A stretch of 64,000 nt of DNA from an uncultured Bacteroides sp. (GCF_963678845.1 NZ_OY787468.1:744001-808000), one strand, 5' to 3'; numbered from the stretch's first letter, positions 33,632 to 43,541 are shown. Notes: generated from the letters alone by a model not told the origin. Made by a program: numbers and translations.

Positions 33632-34756
33632 TTATTGTTTCAACAAAACAATCATTTTCAATGAAAAATCGAAAAAGACCATTTTTGCATTCACATTTTG
33701 TTCTATATGTTGTTGTGCCAGACTTAATTCTTCCATCAATCCCTCTACATTTCGTTCATTAATAAAGGGTGCAAAACGAGAGGCGAAATTCAGTTCGTCA
33801 ATATTCATGTATGTGAGCTCTTTGCAGTGAAAGTTGAAAATAAAATTTTCACGAATCATCCGTTGAGCATATTCCAAAAAGTTTTTTTGTCGCTCGCGGC
33901 CCATTCCGGCAAGCACTTCACTCCAGGCTTTCATCTCCCGGATTTTTCTTTGATAAGAGAGGCGCATCAGGCTAACAAACAGTTCAAAAAAATGTTTCGT
34001 CTCTTCGTTAAGATGAATAGTTTCCATGGCACGAATAAAACTACCGTTGGAAACGTGAGCAATGGTTTGCGCATCATTCTCCGTTAATCCGAAGCTTTTT
34101 CTCAGAGCCTCGGCAATACTCTCTTCCTCAATATTACGAACATTAACCCGCTGTGTACGGCTTAAAATTGTAGAAAGCATCAGATCCGGATTTTCTGAAA
34201 CCAGCAAGAAAACAGTTTTTGCAGGTGGTTCCTCAAGCATTTTTAAGAGTTTATTGGCACAAACGGCATTCATCTTCTCCGGGAGCCAGATAATCATCAC
34301 CTTGTAACCACCTTCACTACTTTTTAGGCTTAGTTTTCTTACAATCTCATCACTTTCTTTTGCATAAATAATGGCTTGAGCATTTTCTGCTCCCATCTCA
34401 TTCAGCCAGTGGTTCTGATTAAAATAAGCATTGTTCAGCACAAATTCTCGCCATTCTTTGATATAGTCATCACAAACAACATCTTTTCCACTCTTTTTCT
34501 TAACAATAGGAAAAACAAAATGCAGGTCGGGATGTGCAAGTTTATTCAGTTTCACACAAGAAGGGCATACACCGCATGCATCCTCTTCTGTGCGATTGTT
34601 ACAGAGAAGATATCGGGCATAAGCAATGGCCAAAGGTAATTTTCCAATACCTTCAGCACCACAGATAAGCTGTGCGTGAGGAATACGATTTTCCTTCACT
34701 TCTAAAAGGAATTTCTTCTTTACCTCTTCTTGCCCTATAACGTCTCTGAAAAACAT
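33632..34756 (-). CDS. holB: DNA polymerase III subunit delta'
   Basis: This 374-residue clamp-loader subunit of the AAA+ family has a P-loop-like segment GAEGIGKLPLA (the Ser/Thr after GK is replaced by Leu, in line with the weak ATP binding of delta'), a zinc-binding set of four Cys (LLCNNRTEEDACGVCPSCVKL) and the Sensor block LVSENPDLMLSTILSRTQR. Its neighbour metF is 3 bases upstream; the four genes metF-holB-ricT-gldH look like one transcript. Confidence 0.9.
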   Translation of the reverse strand: MFFRDVIGQEEVKKKFLLEVKENRIPHAQLICGAEGIGKLPLAIAYARYLLCNNRTEEDACGVCPSCVKLNKLAHPDLHFVFPIVKKKSGKDVVCDDYIKEWREFVLNNAYFNQNHWLNEMGAENAQAIIYAKESDEIVRKLSLKSSEGGYKVMIIWLPEKMNAVCANKLLKMLEEPPAKTVFLLVSENPDLMLSTILSRTQRVNVRNIEEESIAEALRKSFGLTENDAQTIAHVSNGSFIRAMETIHLNEETKHFFELFVSLMRLSYQRKIREMKAWSEVLAGMGRERQKNFLEYAQRMIRENFIFNFHCKELTYMNIDELNFASRFAPFINERNVEGLMEELSLAQQHIEQNVNAKMVFFDFSLKMIVLLKQ

Positions 34757-34759
34757 ATA

Positions 34760-35713
34760 TTAATATATTTGTTTGGCAACTTCTTTGATGCTATCTACAG
34801 CCCCAATTGAATAAAAATGAATACTTGGAAGTCCGTGTGCCATCAATTCCTTGCACTGTTCTACACACCATTCAATACCCAGTTGCTTTGCTGCTGCATC
34901 GTCTTTACATTTCATCGCTTCATTGGCCAAATCCTCTGGTATATCTACTTTAAAGGTTTTTGGAACAATGCTCAACTGAGACAGTTTGGCAAAAGGCTTT
35001 ATTCCTGGGATGATAGGTATTGTTACACCTGCTTTTCTTGCTCTTTCTACAAAATCAAAGAATTTCCTGTTATCATAAAAAAGCTGAGTCACGGCATATT
35101 CAGCTCCTGCCTCCATCTTTTTCTTTAACCAGTAAATGTCAGTGTCAATGTTGGGCGCTTCTTCATGCTTTTCTGGATAGCAGGCTACTCCGTAAGAGAA
35201 TGGTTGCGACATTTCTTTCATTTGTTCACCGTCAACAAATATTCCCTTATTGAAATTATTGATTTGTTCTTGAAGTTCAATGGCATGATAATAACCATTC
35301 CCAACAGGCACGAAGGACGATTCATGTTTTGCTTTGTCGCCACGGAGAACCAGCAGTTCAGTAATGCCAAGGAATTGAAGATCGAGTAATACATATTCGG
35401 TTTCCTCTCTTGTAAATCCACTACATAAGATGTGAGGCACAACTGTTATGTTGTATTTATTCTTTATGGCAGCAGCAACAGCCACTGTTCCGGGACGGCG
35501 GCGAACATTGTTACGTTGAAACAATCCATTGCCCAGATCTTTATATACATATTCACTACGATGAGTAGTGATATTGATGTATTTAGGGTCAAATTCCTTT
35601 AATGTATCTATTGAATTATACAGTTTTTCAATGCCTGTACCTTTTATCGGAGGCAATATTTCAAACGAAAAAGCTGTCTTGTTATTACTCTTTATTAAAT
35701 CAATTACTTTCAT
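34760..35713 (-). CDS. metF: Methylenetetrahydrofolate reductase
   Basis: This 317-residue FAD-dependent TIM barrel reduces 5,10-methylene- to 5-methyl-tetrahydrofolate for methionine synthesis. Family blocks seen are FSFEILPPIKGTG (catalytic Glu), NITTHRSEY, VPHILCSGFTREE, LLVLRGDKA and YAVTQLFYDNRKF. Length is normal. A -7 box lies 50 bases upstream; I did not recognise a SAM riboswitch in the short leader. Confidence 0.95.
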   Translation of the reverse strand: MKVIDLIKSNNKTAFSFEILPPIKGTGIEKLYNSIDTLKEFDPKYINITTHRSEYVYKDLGNGLFQRNNVRRRPGTVAVAAAIKNKYNITVVPHILCSGFTREETEYVLLDLQFLGITELLVLRGDKAKHESSFVPVGNGYYHAIELQEQINNFNKGIFVDGEQMKEMSQPFSYGVACYPEKHEEAPNIDTDIYWLKKKMEAGAEYAVTQLFYDNRKFFDFVERARKAGVTIPIIPGIKPFAKLSQLSIVPKTFKVDIPEDLANEAMKCKDDAAAKQLGIEWCVEQCKELMAHGLPSIHFYSIGAVDSIKEVAKQIY

Positions 35714-35763
35714 CGGCCTTATTTATATCCCGGCATTAATGTAGCCAGACATGCATACTGTCG

Positions 35764-35771
35764 CAAAAATA
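35764..35771 (-). promoter_or_regulatory. Probable -7 element of metF
   Basis: The minus strand reads TATTTTTG, matching TAnnTTTG, 50 bases before the metF start. A -33 box at the right distance is not clear. Confidence 0.45.
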
Positions 35772-35858
35772 ACAAAAAAAAAAGAGTTTAGAACTATCTT
35801 TAGGCTTTTTACATTATCAAAATAAATATTTATTCCCTTACTTTCCTCTTTTGTATAG

Positions 35859-35892
35859 AAAAAGCTTCCTTATAAAAAGAAAGCTTTTTCGT
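35859..35892. terminator. Terminator after the DsbA-family gene
   Basis: GAAAAAGCTT and AAGCTTTTTC form a stem around CCTTATAAAAAGA; the A/T ends let it act on either strand. It lies 40 bases past the minus-strand DsbA-family gene. Confidence 0.65.
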
Positions 35893-35931
35893 TTATTTTG
35901 TCTCAGTTATAAAAGACCTTTATTGCATTCT

Positions 35932-36852
35932 TCATTTTTTTATCCATAATGTTCCTTTCTTTGATAGATATTTATCTATAAATTTTAACTTATACAGATT
36001 GTTTAAAATCTCTAATGCATCATTATCGTGTCTGTCAGTTAGCACCGCAAACTCATGGGTAGTTAGGGTAGGATAGTAATCAAAAAGTCCTTCATGGGTT
36101 TTGTTTATAGGTTTCTTAATGGCTTGTGGGCATAACTTAAGTAAGGCTTCTTCAAAATCTTTGTATGGTCTTACACCATACAGTACAATCCGTTTTCCCT
36201 CTGCATTAGAAAAGAATAACGTTGGAAATCCTCTTACACCCATATTCTTGCTTATGTTAAGATCTTCCTTGAATAGATTTTGTGCTTCTCCTTCAAAATC
36301 TCTTTTCAGTAATTCGGTGTTCAGTTCCACATGCTGAGCTGCTTCCTCTATCCATTCCCATTTGGTTATATTCTTCTTTTCAAGGAATAACATCTCCTTT
36401 ATTCTCCGGAAAAAGCTTCGAGCCTGTTCTTCGTTTTGCAGTTGTGCGGCCTTAAAGGCTATTGATGGAGGGTAAGATGAGGACAATGGATCTTCCAGCC
36501 AGACATCACCATCGATTGGCATTCCGTAATAATCGCCTACTTCTTCCCAATGGTGAGCCAGATCTACCGGACTTTTTATTTTATTCTTACTATCAAGATC
36601 CCAGCTGGGAAGTAAACCTCCCATTCTATACTCTATTTCATAATAGTTATCATATTCTAGTTTTAGCTTTCTCAACTGAGGTTCAATGCCCCAGCAAGCA
36701 GAACAAACTGGATCTGAAAAGTAGAGAATGTGCACTGCGTTTTTTTTTGGAGAAACAATCAAATCACTGGTTTCCGTTTTTGTTTCCGGGCTTTCACATA
36801 TTCCTGTTTCGGGATTACACATTAGTGTGTTTATATTAATAACGTCAGTCAT
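35932..36852 (-). CDS. DsbA-family protein, SpxH/YjbH-like
   Basis: The 306-residue protein without a signal peptide has a thioredoxin/DsbA fold with active site FSDPVCSACWGIEP (CSAC at about residue 50) and the cis-Pro block VRGFPTLFF. The inserted helical domain and WLEDPLSSSYPPSIAFKAA resemble the cytoplasmic SpxH/YjbH adaptor group and FrnE-like oxidoreductases. An unusual N-terminal pair, MCNPETGICESP, could bind metal or form a disulfide. In Firmicutes the group delivers Spx to ClpXP; Bacteroidetes have no Spx of that kind, so the role here is open. It stands alone. Confidence 0.75.
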   Translation of the reverse strand: MTDVININTLMCNPETGICESPETKTETSDLIVSPKKNAVHILYFSDPVCSACWGIEPQLRKLKLEYDNYYEIEYRMGGLLPSWDLDSKNKIKSPVDLAHHWEEVGDYYGMPIDGDVWLEDPLSSSYPPSIAFKAAQLQNEEQARSFFRRIKEMLFLEKKNITKWEWIEEAAQHVELNTELLKRDFEGEAQNLFKEDLNISKNMGVRGFPTLFFSNAEGKRIVLYGVRPYKDFEEALLKLCPQAIKKPINKTHEGLFDYYPTLTTHEFAVLTDRHDNDALEILNNLYKLKFIDKYLSKKGTLWIKK

Positions 36853-37181
36853 AGTTATAGAATTAATTGATTAGACTATAATTTTACTAACAGCTCAGTA
36901 GCTTTTTTGTTCTCTCAATTATTCTCTATTTTAACGGCTTATGTAACTTCTTTTATGCAATTAATAGGCGTACTTCTCTTTCTTGTTTAATAGATTAGTG
37001 GTGGCTATTAACGATCCCGAATTTGATATATTAGTAAGCCCTCGTCTGTGAACCCATGGGCACTCAAATGAAGTCTCATCAGTTCTCATTGAGAACTGAT
37101 GAGACTTCATTTGAGTGCCCAGCTATTCTTGTACGGAATGACTCTTACTGATTTGGGCTAGATGAATAAAACTAATCTAAT
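36853..37181. other. Intergenic stretch with a long palindrome
   Basis: These 329 bp lie between the DsbA-family gene and the pentapeptide repeat gene. Apart from the palindrome at 37058-37120 nothing was recognised. Confidence 0.6.
37058..37120. repeat. 63-bp near-perfect palindrome
   Basis: Arms 37058-37088 and 37090-37120 are perfect 31-bp complements around the single base at 37089 (arm core CACTCAAATGAAGTCTCATC). It is 61 bases past the stop of the pentapeptide repeat gene. No T-run follows on either strand, so a simple terminator is not obvious. Confidence 0.92.
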
Positions 37182-37754
37182 TTATTCTATGTCAATGTTG
37201 TATCTATCAAGTAGCCCGAGAACTCCAATCCTAGAAAACTTTGCATTGTTTATCCTATTCACTTCCGGGTCAATGGAATAATTGTATGAAGTGCGGAAAT
37301 CAACTTTTTCCAGATTTGTTCTTGCAAAGATAGCTCTGGTTAAGTCGCAGTTATCAAAAACAGAATTAGAAAGAGTTGTTTCAGTAAAATCGACTTCCTG
37401 TAAATTGCAGTTTTTAAACTGGGTATCTTTTATCTTTAACTTGAAGAAAGAAGCCAGGCTAAGAACACATTCTTCGAACGAAAAAGAAATAAGAAAGCTG
37501 TTGCACTCTTCAAAATTCAATCCAACCATTTTACTATTTAAGAACCTCACATCTCTGAAAGCAGTGCTTTTTATGTTTGCCATGCTGAGATCACATTTAT
37601 CGAAAAGGCAATCAATAAATGTAATGTTAGATAAATCAGCATTGATAAATTGACAATTAATAAATGAACAGTTTTCGTACTCTATTTTAAGTAGTGGTTC
37701 TTCCAGATAATTAGTACCTTTAAATACTTTATCTTCAATAATTTGATTTTCCAT
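37182..37754 (-). CDS. Pentapeptide repeat protein
   Basis: The 190-residue protein is made mostly of A(D/N)LXX-type pentapeptide repeats (CSFINCQFINADLSNITFID, CDLSMANIKSTAFRDVRF, FKNCNLQEVDFTETTLSNSVFDNCDLTRAIF), which fold as a right-handed square beta-helix. A few members (Qnr) protect gyrase by mimicking DNA; most have no known job, and I see nothing that assigns this one to Qnr. It is likely cytoplasmic and is transcribed alone. Confidence 0.88.
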   Translation of the reverse strand: MENQIIEDKVFKGTNYLEEPLLKIEYENCSFINCQFINADLSNITFIDCLFDKCDLSMANIKSTAFRDVRFLNSKMVGLNFEECNSFLISFSFEECVLSLASFFKLKIKDTQFKNCNLQEVDFTETTLSNSVFDNCDLTRAIFARTNLEKVDFRTSYNYSIDPEVNRINNAKFSRIGVLGLLDRYNIDIE

Positions 37755-38099
37755 TATGTATTGTGTTGATTATCAGAAAGCACAAAGGTAATGAATATTC
37801 TTTTATTCAGATAGATCTATTTCAGTCCTGATTATAATATTTCTGAGAAATATCAATTTAGCAGACTCTGAGAAACCTCTTTTTTTAATAGCTTTTTAAT
37901 AAAAATATAATATAAAACAAAGGAAACTATAAATGTTTGTGGTTATATTTGCTGGTCAATACTAAGGATAAAGAAAAAGCTAATTAAAGGTATCTGATAA
38001 AAGAGATGACTAGGCAGACTTTGGGAAATAAAACAAGAACTTCTCAGTATTCAAATTGTTGAAACAAATCTTTTATCTCATAAAAAGTCATTCAATAAA
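37755..38099. other. Intergenic stretch before the RND operon
   Basis: These 345 bp are AT-rich and carry no gene. The minus-strand TACCTTTG at 37790-37783 is a fair -7 box for the pentapeptide gene. I found no clear promoter or regulator site for the efflux operon, and no regulator gene beside it. Confidence 0.5.
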
Positions 38100-39158
38100 A
38101 TGAAAAAAAAGACAAATATCGGGATTGCTATAGCGCTTTTACTTCTAACCGCTTTTTTTATAAAAGTGGGATTGTTTAATTCAGAAGATAAAAAAAAGGA
38201 GAAGAAAGAGAAGGTTCAAAAGAAGGTAGATGCATTTGTTGTTAAACCGTCTTTACTTATTTCAGATATTACAGTCACCGGTTCTTTGTCAGCTTATGAT
38301 GAAGTAGATTTAAAAAATGAAGTGACCGGTAGGGTCGTGAATATCAATTTACCCGAAGGTAGATTTGTAAAGAAGGGAACGTTGCTGGTAAAACTCTTTG
38401 ATGACGATTTGCAAGCTACCCTTAAAAAGTTAAAGTCACAACTTACTATTCAACAACGTATTTATAAAAGACAAACCGAATTAATAAGAGTAAATGGTAT
38501 CAGTCAGAATGATTACGAACAAACTCTTTTGCAGGTAAATACAATAAAGGCTAATATAGAAGAAGAAAAAGCCTTGATCCGTAAAACCGAAGTCCGGGCA
38601 CCTTTTGATGGAACAATAGGTCTACGTAACATAAGTGTAGGTGCCGTTGTCAGTTCTTCCACATTGCTGGCTACTATTCGTACAAGTAATAAACTGAAAC
38701 TGGACTTTTACGTTCCTGAAAAGTACGGTTCAGAAATTTCCACTGGAATGAAGGTGAAGTTTACTATGTATAATGATGACAAATTGTATGACGCAACGGT
38801 AATAGCTACCGAACGAGGAATAGACAACTCTACCCGGAATCTTAAAGTAAGAGCAGTGATTTCCTCATCTTCTAAAGAACTGATTCCGGGAGCCTTTGCG
38901 AATGTTCAATTAAGATTAGGAAAAAATCTAAATGCTCTTATGGTTCCTTCACAGGCAGTCATTCCACAAGAAGATACTAAAAGTGTAATTGTGGCTAGAA
39001 AAGGAAAAGCGCATTCAGTTACGATAAAAACGGGCATTCGCAAATCTTCGATGGTAGAAGTTACCGAAGGCCTTGAACCAGGTGATACAGTAATTACTTC
39101 AGGCATACTTTTCTTGAAAGAAAAATCAAAATTGTCATACTCCACCATAACTAAATAA
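38100..39158 (+). CDS. RND efflux periplasmic adaptor
   Basis: This 352-residue membrane-fusion protein has one N-terminal hydrophobic anchor (NIGIAIALLLLTAFFIKVGLF) followed by a Lys-rich stretch, a lipoyl half-motif (VDLKNEVTGRVVNINLPEGRFVKKGTLLVKL), a helical hairpin (residues about 95-150), the second lipoyl half (ALIRKTEVRAPFDGTIGLRNISVGAVV), a beta-barrel and a membrane-proximal domain. No lipobox is present. It bridges the pump and the outer-membrane channel encoded directly downstream (2-base gap). Confidence 0.92.
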   Translation: MKKKTNIGIAIALLLLTAFFIKVGLFNSEDKKKEKKEKVQKKVDAFVVKPSLLISDITVTGSLSAYDEVDLKNEVTGRVVNINLPEGRFVKKGTLLVKLFDDDLQATLKKLKSQLTIQQRIYKRQTELIRVNGISQNDYEQTLLQVNTIKANIEEEKALIRKTEVRAPFDGTIGLRNISVGAVVSSSTLLATIRTSNKLKLDFYVPEKYGSEISTGMKVKFTMYNDDKLYDATVIATERGIDNSTRNLKVRAVISSSSKELIPGAFANVQLRLGKNLNALMVPSQAVIPQEDTKSVIVARKGKAHSVTIKTGIRKSSMVEVTEGLEPGDTVITSGILFLKEKSKLSYSTITK

Positions 39159-39160
39159 TC

Positions 39161-42100
39161 ATGGCTATTTCAGATATTGCCCTAAAAAGGCCTGTAGGTT
39201 CTATTGTTCTGAGCCTAATGATCATACTTATGGGTGTGGTTGGTTTTAACTTTCTTGGAGTAAGGCTTTATCCTGCCATAGATCCTCCGGTGATTACTGT
39301 ACAAACATCTTATGTAGGAGCCAATTCCGAGATTATTGAGTCTCAGATAACGGAACCTCTGGAAAAAGCAATCAATGGCATTGAAGGTGTAAAATCCATA
39401 TCTTCCCAATCAGCAATAGGAACCAGTAATATAACGGTAGAATTCAATCTGGGAGCTGATTTGGAAAAAGCTGCAAATGATGTACGTGATAAAGTTTCAC
39501 AGGCAACCAAAAGTCTGCCTCAGGATATTGATTCACAGCCCACAGTGACAAAAGCGGATGCTAATAGTGATCCTATTATCATGTTAACAGCTCAAAGCAG
39601 CACAATGAATGCAATAGAATTAAGTGACTATGCCGAAAATGTGTTGCAGGAAAAGTTGCAGACTATTCCCGGTGTCAGTTCTGTTTCTATCTACGGACAG
39701 CAAAGACCATCCATGCGCCTATGGTTAAATCCTGAAAAAATGGCGGCTTACAATCTTACTGCATCAGATGTTAATGCAGCACTTAGTAAAGAGAATGTGG
39801 AAATGCCGGGAGGAAAAATACGTGGGAATGCAACCGAGCTTATTGTGAAAACTCATGGGCGATTAACCACAGAAGCGGATTTTAATAGTCTTATTGTGAA
39901 ACAGTCAGATAATCAGGTAGTTCGCTTGCAGGATATTGGACAAGCTGTGCTTGGTCCTCAAAACGAAGAATCCGGCTCAACCATTAATGGCATTACGGGT
40001 GTGATGCTGAATCTGATTCCTCTGCCAGGAGCAAATGATATTCAAATTGCCGACGAATTTTACAAACGATTGGATCAGATTAAACATACCATGCCAAAGG
40101 GGGTGGAGTTAAGTGTTGCCCGTGATAAATCAATATTTGTAAGGCAATCAGTTAATGATGTGGCAGAAACACTTTTAATTGCCATTTTTCTGGTAGTTCT
40201 TATTATCTTTCTTTTCTTCAGAAACTGGATCATTGCCTTACGCCCTTTGCTGGATATTCCGGTTTCGTTAATCGGAACCTTTTTCATTATGTATATTTTG
40301 GGTTATTCTATCAATGTGCTCACACTTCTTGGAATTGTTCTCGCCACGGGATTGGTGGTGGATGATGGTATTGTGGTAACTGAAAATATCTTTAAACGTA
40401 TAGAAAAAGGCATGGATAAGTGGCAAGCAGCTTTTGAGGGAACAAGGGAAATCCTTTTTGCTGTAATCTCAACTTCACTGACTCTGGCCATCGTTTTTAT
40501 TCCGGTACTCTTCCTTGAAGGCTTTACAGGTAGGTTATTCAGGGAATTCGGAATTGTAGTGGCTAGTGCTGTGTTAATTTCAGCTCTCGTTTCTTTGACA
40601 TTGACTCCGGTTCTGAATGTTCTGTTAGGAGGATCGGCTTCTCATCATTCTAAATTTTATGAAGCGAGTGAACCTTTCTTTGTAGGTATGGAAAATGGAT
40701 ACAGGCGATTACTAAGTTTCTTTATCCAAAACAAGTGGATAGGATTTTCTATTCTTGGATTTTGTTTGGTATTGATATTCTCTTTATCCAGAGTTTTAAA
40801 ATCGGAGCTGGCTCCCTTGGAAGATCATAGTTATATACGAACTTCTATTACGGCGCCGGAAGGAACAGAATATACAACCACTCAAGATCTGATAGATAAA
40901 ATAGCCAAAACTAGCATGGATTCTGTTCCGGAAGCAAAATATGTGCTTGCCCGATATGCAGGAGGTGGTAATTCCAGTGCCAATGCCGGATCTGTTATCT
41001 GTTTCCTTTCTGACCCGTCAGAAAGAAAGGCCTCTCAACAGAAAATATATGATAAGTTGTCGAGAATATATTCAACTATTCCTGATGGAAGGGTGATTCC
41101 GAGTCAGGAACCAACTATTGCCACATCAACTTCCAGAGGGCTACCTGTTCAGTTTGTATTGCAAAATCTTGATTTTGAAAAGTTACATAAGGTGTTACCC
41201 AAGTTTTTGGATGAAGCACAAAATAGTCCGGTATTCAGTAATGTGGATATGGATTTGAAATTCAACAAACCGGAACTGAATATTACTGTAGATAGATTGA
41301 AAGCAAATACTTTAGGTGTGAGCGAAAAGGATGTATCTAATGCATTGGACTTAGCTTACAGCGGGAGTCGTTATGGATATTTTTTAAAGAACAACAAGCA
41401 ATACTATGTAATTGGTCAGGTTGCCAGAGAAGACAGAAATGTTCCTGCAGATATTGCCTCTTTGTATGTACGATCGGCTTCCGGTGAGATGATTCAACTG
41501 GATAACCTGGTAAAAATTGAAGAGAATAGTAACCCGCCAATATTATACCATTACAATCGTTATAAATCGGCTACTGTCTCGGCTAATCTAGCAAAGGGCA
41601 AAACTTTGGGAGAGGGTATAGCAGAAATGCAAAGAATATCGGATAAGTTATTGGATCAGTCATTTAATACAGCCTTATCGGGCTCATCAAGAGATTTTGC
41701 AGAGAGTAGTTCTAATATTTCTTTTGCATTGATATTAGCCTTGCTGCTGATTTATCTAATTCTTGCTGCTCAGTTTGAAAGTTTCCGTGACCCATTCATA
41801 ATTATGCTTACTGTGCCAATGGCTATTGCAGGTGCCATGCTTTCATTATGGATATGTGGACAGACGCTGAATATTTTCTCTGAAATTGGAATGATATTAC
41901 TTATTGGAATTGTAACAAAGAATGGTATTCTTATTGTAGAGTTTGCTAATCAGAAACGCAAGTTGGGTATGAATAAAAGAGTAGCTGCATTCGAAGCTGC
42001 TTCCGCCAGACTACGACCAATACTTATGACCTCATTAGCTACTATTTTCGGAGCTTTTCCTATTGCATTTGCTTTGGGATCAGGAGCCCAAAGTCGTATT

Positions 42101-42211
42101 CCTCTGGGAATTGTGGTTGTAGGTGGATTACTATTCTCGTTAATACTTACGTTGTTTGTAATTCCGGTGACTTATATAGCTCTATCAAGTAAAAATAAAA
42201 ACAAATTATGA
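39161..42211 (+). CDS. RND efflux transporter (HAE-1 type permease)
   Basis: The 1,016-residue inner-membrane pump has 12 predicted helices with two large periplasmic loops. The N-terminus is typical (ISDIALKRPVGSIVLSLMII). The proton-relay aspartates are in LATGLVVDDGIVVTENIFKR, and the C-terminal half has the parallel block IGMILLIGIVTKNGILIVEFAN. It expels drugs, bile salts, dyes or similar amphiphiles; the substrate cannot be told. Its stop overlaps the next gene (ATGA). Confidence 0.94.
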   Translation: MAISDIALKRPVGSIVLSLMIILMGVVGFNFLGVRLYPAIDPPVITVQTSYVGANSEIIESQITEPLEKAINGIEGVKSISSQSAIGTSNITVEFNLGADLEKAANDVRDKVSQATKSLPQDIDSQPTVTKADANSDPIIMLTAQSSTMNAIELSDYAENVLQEKLQTIPGVSSVSIYGQQRPSMRLWLNPEKMAAYNLTASDVNAALSKENVEMPGGKIRGNATELIVKTHGRLTTEADFNSLIVKQSDNQVVRLQDIGQAVLGPQNEESGSTINGITGVMLNLIPLPGANDIQIADEFYKRLDQIKHTMPKGVELSVARDKSIFVRQSVNDVAETLLIAIFLVVLIIFLFFRNWIIALRPLLDIPVSLIGTFFIMYILGYSINVLTLLGIVLATGLVVDDGIVVTENIFKRIEKGMDKWQAAFEGTREILFAVISTSLTLAIVFIPVLFLEGFTGRLFREFGIVVASAVLISALVSLTLTPVLNVLLGGSASHHSKFYEASEPFFVGMENGYRRLLSFFIQNKWIGFSILGFCLVLIFSLSRVLKSELAPLEDHSYIRTSITAPEGTEYTTTQDLIDKIAKTSMDSVPEAKYVLARYAGGGNSSANAGSVICFLSDPSERKASQQKIYDKLSRIYSTIPDGRVIPSQEPTIATSTSRGLPVQFVLQNLDFEKLHKVLPKFLDEAQNSPVFSNVDMDLKFNKPELNITVDRLKANTLGVSEKDVSNALDLAYSGSRYGYFLKNNKQYYVIGQVAREDRNVPADIASLYVRSASGEMIQLDNLVKIEENSNPPILYHYNRYKSATVSANLAKGKTLGEGIAEMQRISDKLLDQSFNTALSGSSRDFAESSSNISFALILALLLIYLILAAQFESFRDPFIIMLTVPMAIAGAMLSLWICGQTLNIFSEIGMILLIGIVTKNGILIVEFANQKRKLGMNKRVAAFEAASARLRPILMTSLATIFGAFPIAFALGSGAQSRIPLGIVVVGGLLFSLILTLFVIPVTYIALSSKNKNKL

Positions 42212-43500
42212 GAACGAAATATATATTCTTTTTATTGATGCTATGTTCCAATGTTCAGGCACAGAATGTGCTGACTTTGGAAAAGGCGATTAACATAACC
42301 TTGAAGAATAACTTTGATATATTGATTGCCCGCAATGATGCTGATATTGCTAAAATGAATAATACCGCAGGCAATGCCGGAATGTTACCTACAGTAAATG
42401 TTAACGGTTCCGGATCTTATAGCAATGATAATATTTATCAGAAGCTTTCCAGTGGAACAGAGAACAAATATTCGTCTCTATCGAACACATTAATAGGTGC
42501 TAATGCTGAACTGTCGTGGACATTGTTCGACGGAGGAAAAATGTTTGTAACTAAAAATAAGCTCAACGAGATTCAATCTCTTGGCGAACTGCAGTTTCAG
42601 TCTAAAGTACTTGAAACGATGTATAACGTAATTGCTGCATACTATGACATTGTGAGACAGAAACAACAATTGAGTTCTATAAATGAGGCTATCAGTTACA
42701 ATAAGGAACGTGTAACTATTGCGTTAACAGGTTTTAATGCCGGTTCACTAGTGAAAACGGATTTGCTTCAGGCAAAAATAGACTTGAATGTGGCGATGGA
42801 GAATTCTATTAATCAGCAATATACCATTAATGAAGCGCAAAAAGCATTAAATCGCATGTTGGGACAAGGCCCTACAGTGATATTTGAAGTCTCTGATTCA
42901 ATCTCGCTTTTGTATATTCCCAATAAAGATGAACTGCTTCAGAAACTGAACTCATCGAATTCCAGTATTTTGTCTTTCCAAAAACAAATAGATATTTCCC
43001 GGCTAACATTGAAAGAGAACCAAAAGGCCTATTTACCTACTTTTAGCTTTAAAGGAGGCTATTATTTATCTCAATCAGTAAACTCAGAGGGGGCTACTCT
43101 TAAGAATCGTTCTTCAGGTCCGCAAGTAGGGGGAACTATTTCTATCCCTCTTTTCAATGGTGGTGAAACCAAACGGAAAATTTCTGTGGCAAAAAAAGAA
43201 TTGCAATCTGCAGAATATGATCTGGAAAATGTGAAATTACAAATGAATACAGAGCTGCAAAACGCACTCACAGATTTTGAGAATCAGCAACAGGTGTTAC
43301 AGATTGAGAAAGATAATAATCAACTGGCTAAGGAGAATATAGAAATTAGTTTGCAACGCTTAAGACTAGGCCAAACCACTTCTCTGGAAGTGCATCAGGC
43401 GCAGGAAAGTTATGTGCAATCTTCTACTCGTCTTATCAATTTTAAGTATAATCTGAAAATTGCTGAAACAAAACTAAAACAATTGGTTTCCTCTTTATAA
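42208..43500 (+). CDS. TolC-family outer-membrane efflux channel
   Basis: The 430-residue protein has a signal peptide (YIFFLLMLCSNVQAQ) and two repeats of long helices and barrel strands typical of TolC (LTLEKAINITLKNNFDILIARND; LRLGQTTSLEVHQAQESYVQSSTRLINFKYNLKIAETKLKQL). No lipobox Cys is seen, unlike many OprM-type members. It completes the tripartite pump. Confidence 0.92.
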   Translation: MRTKYIFFLLMLCSNVQAQNVLTLEKAINITLKNNFDILIARNDADIAKMNNTAGNAGMLPTVNVNGSGSYSNDNIYQKLSSGTENKYSSLSNTLIGANAELSWTLFDGGKMFVTKNKLNEIQSLGELQFQSKVLETMYNVIAAYYDIVRQKQQLSSINEAISYNKERVTIALTGFNAGSLVKTDLLQAKIDLNVAMENSINQQYTINEAQKALNRMLGQGPTVIFEVSDSISLLYIPNKDELLQKLNSSNSSILSFQKQIDISRLTLKENQKAYLPTFSFKGGYYLSQSVNSEGATLKNRSSGPQVGGTISIPLFNGGETKRKISVAKKELQSAEYDLENVKLQMNTELQNALTDFENQQQVLQIEKDNNQLAKENIEISLQRLRLGQTTSLEVHQAQESYVQSSTRLINFKYNLKIAETKLKQLVSSL

Positions 43501-43541
43501 AGAATGCAAAATCGACTAGCATTTTTAAAATATAGAATTAA

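Noticed and set aside
34690..34756. HolB P-loop with Leu after GK as a sign of a broken gene
   Set aside because: Delta' subunits often have a non-functional P-loop; the rest of the gene is intact.
35714..35760. Possible SAM riboswitch before metF
   Set aside because: The leader is only about 45 bases and shows none of the SAM riboswitch core patterns I know.
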